From assembly GCA_015487515.1 (NCBI GenBank), contig WFPQ01000152.1, positions 1 to 5,077 on the forward strand: a DNA stretch of 5,077 nt. The letters are read 5' to 3'. The translations under genes were made by a program, and so were the position numbers. The notes beneath the pieces were generated by a model that saw only the letters and a program-made list of their open reading frames with translations, did no database searches and was not told where the DNA came from. This document shows, one piece after another, positions 1 through 5,077 of this stretch (within the stretch, counting starts at the first letter, position 1; each line of letters begins with the position of its first letter). This DNA is from Hyphomicrobiales bacterium (GTDB lineage: Bacteria > Pseudomonadota > Alphaproteobacteria > Rhizobiales > Devosiaceae).

Positions 1-645
1 GGTTCCCACAAAACCACTGGCAACCATGGCAATGATCAGGGGAACGTAGTTCCAGAATGCAAAACCGAACAGGACGAAGGCCAAAAACTTGAACAGGTTC
101 TGACTGGTCATCAAAAAAGCATGGGTGCCAACAACCTGGCGGCGGTCCGAGAGGTGACGCACGAAGGTCATGACAAGGGGGCCGGATATGCCGACAATCA
201 TGCCGACCGCAGACGTGAAAATGCCGGCAAGAGCAGTTGAAACAGCCCCCCTGCCCTCGATATCCGGCTTTGGGCCCCAAACGGAATAAAGCAGGAAAAG
301 GGCAATGGCACCCTTGAACAGATTGTCCGGCATGGCAGTGGCCACCCGGGCCCCCATGAATGCACCAAGAGCAGAACCGGCAATGAACCAGCCCACGAAC
401 TGCCACTGAATGCTGGCACGGCGCAAAAATGCCCGCCCCCCGTTGGACCCCAGTTGCACGGCCCCGTGAACCGGAACCACGATAACCGCTGGCAGCAAAA
501 GACTCATGGCCGCAATCAGCAAAGACCCTCCGCCCAGGCCGAAACTGGCCGTCATGGCAGAGGTGAAAGCGCTCAGGATCACAAGAAAAAGCGTTGAATA
601 GGCATCAAGGCCGGGAGCAACAAAAAAAAGAAAAAAATCACTCAC
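1..645 (-). CDS. TauE/SafE-family membrane permease, 3' end missing (runs off window)
   Basis: I translated this frame by hand: 215 codons from a GTG at 645-643 to the window edge without a stop. The protein is very hydrophobic, with several predicted membrane segments (roughly residues 17-34, 42-58, 82-104, 110-123, 135-160, 184-210). It has the glycine-rich FGLGGG motif at 35-40, a loop with HGAVQLGSNGGR at 60-71 typical of the TauE/SafE (DUF81) family, and a second-half G-rich segment GMIVGISGP at 148-156, consistent with the family's internal duplication. Family members are about 250 residues, so a few dozen C-terminal residues are probably missing. They are implicated in export of sulfite or organosulfonates, but the substrate here cannot be told. 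GTG at 645 is the only usual start upstream of the first membrane segment; the frame is closed by a TAG at about 706-704. The ribosome site (GGATGG, 4 nt upstream) is weak. It lies downstream of ccmH on the same strand, but a terminator separates them. Confidence 0.85.
   Translation of the reverse strand, partial: MSDFFLFFVAPGLDAYSTLFLVILSAFTSAMTASFGLGGGSLLIAAMSLLLPAVIVVPVHGAVQLGSNGGRAFLRRASIQWQFVGWFIAGSALGAFMGARVATAMPDNLFKGAIALFLLYSVWGPKPDIEGRGAVSTALAGIFTSAVGMIVGISGPLVMTFVRHLSDRRQVVGTHAFLMTSQNLFKFLAFVLFGFAFWNYVPLIIAMVASGFVGT
622..637 (-). repeat. T7-C-T8 homopolymer tract inside the first codons of the permease gene
   Basis: On the minus strand the end of codon 3 through codon 8 reads seven T, one C, eight T, and encodes Phe-Phe-Leu-Phe-Phe. 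A one-base change in either run would shift the frame of the permease. The tract also lies only 25 nt after the U-run of the ccmH terminator. It may simply encode hydrophobic residues; slippage is only a possibility. Confidence 0.6.
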
Positions 646-662
646 AAGACCATCCGATGCAG

Positions 663-689
663 AAAAACCCGGCGCAGCAGGCGCCGGGT
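663..689 (-). terminator. Rho-independent terminator of the ccm operon
   Basis: On the minus strand a perfect 9-bp stem (ACCCGGCGC at 689-681 with GCGCCGGGT at 675-667) closes a 5-nt CTGCT loop and runs straight into a T-run ending at 663. It begins 13 nt after the ccmH stop codon. The plus strand has no T-run after the stem, so it should act only on minus-strand transcripts. It marks the likely 3' end of the ccmIEFH mRNA. Confidence 0.9.
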
Positions 690-702
690 ACGAAGACAGA
701 CC

Positions 703-1215
703 CTATTCCGGCTTCTCTTCCCTTTGCTGATCGGACTGCATCAGGCTGTAAAGGGCCTTTTTCTCAGAACCGGTCAGGCTGGTTTCTATATCATCGTCCG
801 GTCGCGCCTGCAGCATTTTCCGCCGCCGCAGGCGAACCAGCAAGATGACAATACCGACAATCATGACAAATGGCGTGAAAAACCAGAGCACATAGGTATG
901 GGGAGCAAAATAGGGACGCAACAGAATGAATTCCCCATAGCGCTCAACCATGAAATCCATTATCTGGCGGTCCCCGTCGCCAATCAGGAGACGCTCGCGA
1001 ATGAGCAGGCGGACATCCTTGGCAAAGGAAGAATCACTCTCGTCAACGGACTGATTCTGGCAGACAAGGCACCTCAATCCGGCCGCGATGGCCCGGGCCC
1101 GGGCCTCAAGAACCGGGTCATCCATGACCTCGTCCGGTTCAATGGCCGTGGCAGGCGCGACAAGGGCCGGCAGGGCAAGGGTAAAAACAGCCAGAGCAAC
1201 CAGAAGCCACCTCAT
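703..1215 (-). CDS. ccmH: Cytochrome c maturation protein CcmH (CycL), apocytochrome thiol reductase subunit
   Basis: This 170-residue protein is a full-length stand-alone CcmH. Residues 1-24 form a signal peptide with a likely cut after Ala-Thr-Ala. The periplasmic domain carries the family signature LRCLVCQNQS at 47-56, with redox cysteines C49 and C52. A membrane anchor spans about 107-128, followed by a basic RLRRRK stretch and a charged cytoplasmic tail. In the Ccm System I pathway CcmH, with CcmG, reduces the CXXCH thiols of apocytochrome c before heme attachment at the periplasmic face. It lacks the C-terminal TPR domain of the fused E. coli CcmH; that function is supplied by the separate ccmI gene in this operon. 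Its ATG overlaps the ccmF stop as ATGA (1215-1212), so translation is probably coupled. It is the last gene before a strong terminator. Confidence 0.97.
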   Translation of the reverse strand: MRWLLVALAVFTLALPALVAPATAIEPDEVMDDPVLEARARAIAAGLRCLVCQNQSVDESDSSFAKDVRLLIRERLLIGDGDRQIMDFMVERYGEFILLRPYFAPHTYVLWFFTPFVMIVGIVILLVRLRRRKMLQARPDDDIETSLTGSEKKALYSLMQSDQQREEKPE

Positions 1216-3185
1216 TCTGCAGGCTCCGGTACAGTACGGGAAGATTTTGGCACTCCAATGCGGAGCCTGCGATCACTAAGGGACAGGAACCCGGCCCCCG
1301 CCATTATGACCGTACCAAGCCATATCAGGATTATATAAGGCTTGTACCAAACGCGAACCACGCGCGATCCATCCTCGCTGACATCGCCAAGGCTGATGTA
1401 AATCTGGGAAAAGCCATAGGTAAGTATTCCAGCCTCGGTGGTCGGAATTCGCGAAGCCGTATAAACACGCTTTTCCGAAGAGCCCTGGCTGACCCAGCCC
1501 CAGGGAGTGGTCACTTCAAAGTCTACCTTTTCAGCCACGAAATTGTCTTCCAGGCGACGGCTGACATCGAGCTTCTTGACCGTGTAACCCGCTATTTCAA
1601 TACTTTCGCCAACGGCAATCCTCTCGACCCTTTCAACCTCCCAGGCGCTGACCGAAACAACTCCCAGAACAAAAACCCCAAGACCAAAATGGGCCAGCAT
1701 GGTGGACCAGGCAATCTTTGGCAAACCCTTAAGACGGCGCCAGGACTGGGAAAGCTCGATCCTGCCAAGCTTGATGCGGTCGACAATGTCGGCAATCGCT
1801 CCAAGCCCAACCCAAATGCCAAGCAACAGGCCAAAGGATGCAAGGGATACACTTTCTCCCGAAAGCATCACGAGAATGACAGCCAGCAGCAGGGAAAGCC
1901 CGGCAGCACCAGCCATGCGCTGGGTTACCCCAACGAAATCACCACGCTTCCAGGCCATGAAAGGACCAAAGGGAATTATTACAAGCAGGGGAGCCATCAA
2001 GAGACCAAAGGTAAGGTCAAAAAACGGTGCGCCAACCGAAATGAGCGTGCCGTTTACTGCCTGCAGGACAAGCGGGTAAAGGGTGCCCACCAAAACGGCA
2101 ACAACCGCCGTGGAAAGAAAAAGATTATTGACCACCAGCATGCCCTCGCGGCTGATGGGAGCAAAAAGCCCACCGGCCCGCAAAGACTTGGCACGCCAGG
2201 CAAACAGGCCATAGGCCCCGCCAATAACAGCAAAAAGCATGCCCAGAATGAACATGCCGCGGGTGGGATCCGAGGCAAAGGAATGGACCGACGTCAATAT
2301 GCCGGAGCGCACCAGGAACATGCCAAGCAGGGAAAGGGAAAAAGCCAGGATGGAAAGGAATATGGTCCAGACCTTAAGGGCATTGCGCTTTTCCATGACG
2401 ATGGCCGAATGCAACAGGGCCGTGGCAGCAAGCCATGGCATCAGGGAGGCGTTCTCGACCGGGTCCCAGAACCACCAGCCGCCCCAGCCGAGCTCATAAT
2501 AGGCCCAGTAGGAACCCATGGCGATGCCAAGGGTGAGAAAGGCCCAGCTGCCAAGGGTCCAGGGGCGGACCCAGCGCGCCCAGGCCGCATCTATGCGACC
2601 GGAAATCAGCGCGGCAACGGCAAAGGAGAAACAGACGGAAAGACCAACATAACCAACATACAAAAGCGGAGGATGAATGGCCAGGCCTATGTCCTGCAGG
2701 ATCGGATTGAGATCACGGCCTTCGGCAGGAGGGGGAAACAGCCTCGTGAAGGGGTTGGAAGTAAAAACCGAAAAGGCAATGAATGCCGCACCAAGCGCAC
2801 CCTGCACACCCAGAACCAGGGCCAGCAGATCGCTGGGAAGATTCTTGCCAAAAAATGCCACCGCCGCGCCAAAGCCGGTGGCAATGACAATCCATAACAG
2901 AAGTGAACCTTCATGGTTGCCCCAGACCGCGGTGATCTTGTAGATCAGCGGTTGCAGGGTATAGGAATAGCCATAGGCAAGTTCCAGGGAAAAATCCGAA
3001 ACCACGAAAGCCTGAACAAGGGCCATGAAAGAAGCAACCACAAGCAAAAACTGCAATATGGCAGCCTGGCGCAAATAGGAGGTTATGCGACCGCCAATAC
3101 GCCAGAAAAAGAACCCGATGCCAGCCTGGGCAAGAGCCACTGTTCCAGCCAGAATCAATGCAAAGTGTCCTAGTTCGATCGGCAT
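1212..3185 (-). CDS. ccmF: Heme lyase subunit CcmF (CycK), cytochrome c synthetase
   Basis: This 657-residue polytopic membrane protein is of the usual CcmF length. CcmF accepts heme from holo-CcmE and ligates it to the CXXCH motif of apocytochrome c outside the cytoplasmic membrane. The tryptophan-rich heme-handling motif WGGWWFWDPVEN is at 234-245 and is canonical. Histidines fall where the four essential E. coli ones are expected: H171 (in IHPPLLYVGY) and H301 (SVHSF) as periplasmic heme ligands, H259 (LLHS) and H499 (LAHFG) as the membrane heme b ligands. VWGNHEGS at 88-95 is also typical. A periplasmic domain occupies about 515-615, followed by a last membrane segment at 617-636. The start at 3185 is supported by GGGAG 6 nt upstream. 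The gene follows ccmE after 136 nt and overlaps ccmH by 4 nt; ccmG, which separates these two in E. coli, is absent here. Confidence 0.98.
   Translation of the reverse strand: MPIELGHFALILAGTVALAQAGIGFFFWRIGGRITSYLRQAAILQFLLVVASFMALVQAFVVSDFSLELAYGYSYTLQPLIYKITAVWGNHEGSLLLWIVIATGFGAAVAFFGKNLPSDLLALVLGVQGALGAAFIAFSVFTSNPFTRLFPPPAEGRDLNPILQDIGLAIHPPLLYVGYVGLSVCFSFAVAALISGRIDAAWARWVRPWTLGSWAFLTLGIAMGSYWAYYELGWGGWWFWDPVENASLMPWLAATALLHSAIVMEKRNALKVWTIFLSILAFSLSLLGMFLVRSGILTSVHSFASDPTRGMFILGMLFAVIGGAYGLFAWRAKSLRAGGLFAPISREGMLVVNNLFLSTAVVAVLVGTLYPLVLQAVNGTLISVGAPFFDLTFGLLMAPLLVIIPFGPFMAWKRGDFVGVTQRMAGAAGLSLLLAVILVMLSGESVSLASFGLLLGIWVGLGAIADIVDRIKLGRIELSQSWRRLKGLPKIAWSTMLAHFGLGVFVLGVVSVSAWEVERVERIAVGESIEIAGYTVKKLDVSRRLEDNFVAEKVDFEVTTPWGWVSQGSSEKRVYTASRIPTTEAGILTYGFSQIYISLGDVSEDGSRVVRVWYKPYIILIWLGTVIMAGAGFLSLSDRRLRIGVPKSSRTVPEPAE
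1224..1227 (-). promoter_or_regulatory. Ribosome binding site of ccmH, inside the ccmF 3' end
   Basis: On the minus strand GGAG lies 8 nt before the ccmH ATG at 1215. It sits within the last codons of ccmF and, with the ATGA overlap, supports this start and translational coupling. Confidence 0.7.
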
Positions 3186-3190
3186 TTCAT

Positions 3191-3196
3191 TCTCCC
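3191..3196 (-). promoter_or_regulatory. Ribosome binding site that decides the ccmF start
   Basis: On the minus strand GGGAGA lies just upstream of the ATG at 3185, with 6 nt between GGAG and the start. A second ATG at 3190-3188 is out of frame, almost touches the ribosome site and would give only a six-codon peptide ending in TAG within the ccmF start. The spacing therefore favours 3185. Confidence 0.75.
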
Positions 3197-3226
3197 GTGC
3201 CTGATTGTTGCTTCATATCAAATATT

Positions 3227-3238
3227 CCCCGGGCCATC
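3227..3238. repeat. 12-bp direct repeat, copy 1 (CCCCGGGCCATC)
   Basis: This sequence recurs exactly at 3301-3312, 74 bp away, in the same orientation and within the same 136-nt gap between ccmE and ccmF. It contains the palindrome CCCGGG. Its role is unknown; chance in GC-rich DNA is possible. Confidence 0.5.
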
Positions 3239-3240
3239 CA

Positions 3241-3283
3241 AACATATTCTGGCCCCATGCCCATATGTTACGGCGCCAACATA
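3241..3283 (-). repeat. Alternating inverted repeats in the ccmE-ccmF gap
   Basis: Plus-strand half-sites are AACATAT (3241-3247), ATATGTT (3263-3269) and AACATA (3278-3283). The middle element can pair with the left one (7 bp, 15-nt loop) or with the right one (6 bp, 8-nt loop, loop containing GGCGCC), so the two hairpins exclude each other. There is no T-run after either, so they do not look like intrinsic terminators. They could be an operator, an mRNA processing or stability element, or chance. Confidence 0.5.
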
Positions 3284-3300
3284 CCGGCACCCGGAACAGC

Positions 3301-3312
3301 CCCCGGGCCATC
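3301..3312. repeat. 12-bp direct repeat, copy 2 (CCCCGGGCCATC)
   Basis: Exact second copy of the element at 3227-3238. On the transcribed strand it lies about 10 nt after the ccmE stop codon, and the GGCCCGG within it can form an imperfect stem with the CCGGGTGCC that follows. The two copies bracket the alternating inverted repeats. Confidence 0.5.
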
Positions 3313-3321
3313 ACGGTGCAC

Positions 3322-3846
3322 CTAGCGGTTTTCACCGGCCCCGGCAGCACCATTCTGCCCACCGCCTCCGCTGCTGGAAGCACCGCTGCCGCTTTCCTGG
3401 TAACCGCCTTCCCCGTCACCCTTCCAGACCCCCTGTTCCTTCATGGCCGCTTCGACTTCCTTGGGTATGAAGTTCTCGTCGTGTTTTGCCAGCACATTGG
3501 TAGCCAGAAACGTGCCATCATCCTGCATGCTGCCTTCGGCAATCACCCCCTGTCCTTCCCGGAACAGGTCCGGGACCAGATTGGGATATCTGACCTCTAT
3601 GCTGTTTGCCCCGTCGGTTATGGAAAAAATGTTCGAACTGCCAACCAGTACCCAGGTGCCTTCTTCAACAAGTCCGCCAATACGTATCGCCTCACTGCTG
3701 GCCAGGGATGGTCTTTCAAGCAGTTCGGTTGGTGAATAAAAGAAAACTATCTGATCACGAAGAGCATTAAGGATCAGGGCAACGGCCAGAACCACAACCG
3801 CCCCCAGTCCCAGTATCACCGCAAATCTCTTTTGTTTTCTCGTCAT
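3322..3846 (-). CDS. ccmE: Periplasmic heme chaperone CcmE (CycJ)
   Basis: This 174-residue membrane-anchored protein binds heme covalently and passes it to CcmF. A short basic N-terminus (MTRKQKR) precedes one membrane anchor at about 8-28. The periplasmic beta-barrel domain has the family marks FYSPTEL (36-42), RIGGLVEEGTW (55-65) and YPNLVPDLFREGQGVIAEG (87-105). The heme-attachment motif LAKHDENF is at 119-126, with H122 matching the E. coli heme-binding H130. The residue four after the histidine is F126 where E. coli and most homologues have tyrosine (Y134). The tail from about 142 is a flexible Gly/Ser-rich stretch; such variable tails are common in CcmE. The start at 3846 gives the expected anchor and has AAGGG 8 nt upstream. 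It follows ccmI by 48 nt and precedes ccmF by 136 nt, consistent with one operon. Confidence 0.97.
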   Translation of the reverse strand: MTRKQKRFAVILGLGAVVVLAVALILNALRDQIVFFYSPTELLERPSLASSEAIRIGGLVEEGTWVLVGSSNIFSITDGANSIEVRYPNLVPDLFREGQGVIAEGSMQDDGTFLATNVLAKHDENFIPKEVEAAMKEQGVWKGDGEGGYQESGSGASSSGGGGQNGAAGAGENR

Positions 3847-3854
3847 TTAGAAAG

Positions 3855-3860
3855 CCCTTC
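3855..3860 (-). promoter_or_regulatory. Ribosome binding site of ccmE
   Basis: On the minus strand GAAGGG lies 8 nt before the ATG at 3846. It is the only purine-rich Shine-Dalgarno-like element in the 48-nt ccmI-ccmE gap and supports the chosen start. Confidence 0.6.
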
Positions 3861-3894
3861 AACACAATGATATAAATCGGCCAAAACAAATTCG

Positions 3895-5040
3895 CTACAG
3901 CAGGTTTGCCTGTTCAAGAAGCTGACGCATCGACTCCTGGTCGCTCGCATCCGGGTAGGCAATGGCAGCCTTTTCGTAAGCCTGCAGGGCCTTGTCCCGT
4001 TCTCCAAGAACCAGATAGGAGCGAACAAGCTGGGTCCACTCCTCTATGCTGCCTCCCGTATCGTTCAGCCTCTCGTCAAGGGAAGCAACCATGGAACGGA
4101 TCTGGGCACCCTGGGGACCATCAAGAATTATATTGCCATCAATTCCGGGAGTGGACGGATCAGCGGAGGGGGCAGCGGGAGCCGAAGGAGCAACCGGCTC
4201 CCCGCGGGCCATGGCAACGGCCAGGCTCTCGCGGGCAGCATCGACCCACGGCTCATCTTCGGTGGCCAGTTCCAAAAGGGAATTCCACTGGTCAATCGCA
4301 TTGTCCCAGTCACCGCGCCTCGTGGCATCAACCGCAAGGAAAAACCGGGAGCGGGGGTGGGCAGGCTCAAGCTCGACAGCCTGCTTGAGCAAGTCGATGG
4401 CTTCAGGATTGACTTCTGCCGGGCTGGCCATGAGCAGGGCCTGGGCCAGGTCAGTCAGCCGGTCGGCCGTGGGAGGTTCAAGGCGCAGAATGTTCCTGAA
4501 TGCATTGGCCGCATCCTCGTATCTGCCCGAATTCACATAGGCAGAACTCAACACCTGCCATGCCCTGATATCATCGGGATTGGTAACGGTACGTTCCTCG
4601 ACCCTTCGCATTGCGTCCTCAAATTCGATCTGTGCCTGGCTCTGGGCCAGCAGTTCTTCCCGGTCCGGGTGGGAAGTGGGGGGAAACGGGGTTCCAAGGG
4701 TCAGGTAGCCGACAAATGCCAGGCCAATCACTGCAATGGTGGCAACCGATATTACAAGGCCAGCCCGGTTCTTGGTCGGGGACCTGGGGGCATCGGACAT
4801 GACCGCCCGGTGACGCAGGAGTTCCCGGGCCAGTTCGGCCCTGGCATCATCAGCATCGGCAGAACTCAATTTGCCTGCCTCATGATCCTCATCTATCTTT
4901 TTGAGGCTGGCCTTGAAGTGTTCCTCGGTCTTGTCAAGAATGCTCTTGGTCTCTGAATCAGGCCTTATCGGGCGGCCGGCATAAATCAGCGCGACAAAGA
5001 CAACGAGAGACAATAAAAACGTAAAAATCCAAAAGGTCAT
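3895..5040 (-). CDS. ccmI: Cytochrome c maturation protein CcmI (CycH), apocytochrome c chaperone with TPR repeats
   Basis: This 381-residue protein has the CcmI plan. Membrane segment 1 is at about 3-21, followed by a charged cytoplasmic loop rich in Asp, Glu and Arg with heptad-like helices (about 30-80). Membrane segment 2 is at about 93-116, then a periplasmic region. TPR-like helices are visible at about 155-190 (AWQVLSSAYVNSGRYEDAANAF), 195-226 and 232-262 (FFLAVDATRRGDWDNAIDQW). A Pro/Ala/Ser linker at 280-298 leads to a C-terminal domain with another TPR-like unit at about 334-362 (SYLVLGERDKALQAYEKA). CcmI binds the C-terminal helix of apocytochrome c and hands it to the CcmF/CcmH ligation complex. 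The start at 5040 puts the first membrane segment right at the N-terminus as in homologues; the upstream 37 nt have only a poor ribosome site. It is the first ccm gene visible and may head the operon, but upstream genes lie outside the window. Confidence 0.95.
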   Translation of the reverse strand: MTFWIFTFLLSLVVFVALIYAGRPIRPDSETKSILDKTEEHFKASLKKIDEDHEAGKLSSADADDARAELARELLRHRAVMSDAPRSPTKNRAGLVISVATIAVIGLAFVGYLTLGTPFPPTSHPDREELLAQSQAQIEFEDAMRRVEERTVTNPDDIRAWQVLSSAYVNSGRYEDAANAFRNILRLEPPTADRLTDLAQALLMASPAEVNPEAIDLLKQAVELEPAHPRSRFFLAVDATRRGDWDNAIDQWNSLLELATEDEPWVDAARESLAVAMARGEPVAPSAPAAPSADPSTPGIDGNIILDGPQGAQIRSMVASLDERLNDTGGSIEEWTQLVRSYLVLGERDKALQAYEKAAIAYPDASDQESMRQLLEQANLL

Positions 5041-5077
5041 GGGCCAGCCGCTACAATGAAGATCACAGAATTAAAAC

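Noticed and set aside
1040..1063. CcmH variation after the CXXCQNQ motif (Ser-Asp-Ser-Ser in place of the common Ser-Asn-Ala)
   Set aside because: The redox cysteines and the QNQS core are intact, and this position varies between lineages; it does not suggest altered function.
724..1338. A 204-codon plus-strand open frame opposite ccmH and the ccmF 3' end
   Set aside because: It is antisense to two confidently identified genes, has no recognisable motif and spans their overlap; a shadow frame.
1689..2897. A 402-codon plus-strand open frame antisense to ccmF
   Set aside because: It lies wholly within ccmF, its translation is low in hydrophobic residues and rich in Gly, Lys and Gln with no recognisable domain, and ccmF itself has full family motifs. 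It is a by-product of codon bias on the other strand.
3213..3419. A 68-codon minus-strand frame that covers the ccmE 3' end and most of the ccmE-ccmF gap
   Set aside because: About half lies inside ccmE in another frame. The part in the gap (ending in a Trp-rich stretch) has no recognisable similarity and I see no clear ribosome site; not supportable without conservation data.
3861..3894. AT-rich stretch before ccmE (minus strand GATTTATATCATTG) as a possible promoter
   Set aside because: It resembles a -10 element only loosely and there is no convincing -35 partner; the short gap fits a simple operon junction.
4357..4956. A 199-codon plus-strand open frame opposite ccmI
   Set aside because: Antisense to ccmI, which has clear membrane segments and TPR-like repeats; no domain is evident in the antisense product.
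5041..5077. Possible promoter of the ccm operon upstream of ccmI
   Set aside because: Only 37 nt are visible, with no clear -35/-10 pair and no strong ribosome site; any promoter probably lies beyond the window.

Overview
The window shows one functional unit, a cytochrome c maturation (Ccm, System I) operon read entirely on the minus strand, followed by the start of a TauE/SafE-family permease gene. Read in the direction of transcription (high to low coordinates) the order is ccmI (5040-3895), ccmE (3846-3322), ccmF (3185-1212), ccmH (1215-703), a strong intrinsic terminator (689-663), then tauE/safE-like (645 to the window edge, incomplete).

The order ccmI-ccmE-ccmF-ccmH, with separate ccmI and ccmH genes and no ccmG between ccmF and ccmH, is the cycHJKL arrangement known from rhizobia and other Alphaproteobacteria. 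In E. coli, by contrast, CcmH and CcmI are fused and ccmG lies between ccmF and ccmH. The window is therefore most likely from an alphaproteobacterial chromosome of moderately high GC. I cannot name a genus. Base composition and codon use look uniform, and I see no insertion sequence, phage gene, tRNA, rRNA or CRISPR array.

The genes act together at the outer face of the cytoplasmic membrane. CcmE carries heme on a histidine. CcmF takes heme from holo-CcmE and ligates it to apocytochrome c. CcmH keeps the CXXCH cysteines of the apocytochrome reduced, and CcmI presents the apocytochrome through TPR repeats. The partners CcmABCD and CcmG needed for heme loading and thiol reduction are not in the window and must be encoded elsewhere.

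Non-coding DNA is short. 5041-5077 (37 nt before ccmI) shows no convincing promoter or strong ribosome binding site. 3847-3894 (48 nt, ccmI-ccmE) holds only the ccmE ribosome binding site. 3186-3321 (136 nt, ccmE-ccmF) is the longest gap and contains alternating inverted repeats and a 12-bp direct repeat. 646-702 holds the terminator. No gene-free stretch exceeds 300 bases.

This is a conventional core-metabolism locus and I found no undescribed system. The points most worth a second look are a phenylalanine at the usual heme-ligand tyrosine position of CcmE, the structured ccmE-ccmF gap, and the permease gene that starts just after a terminator with two T-tracts in its first codons.
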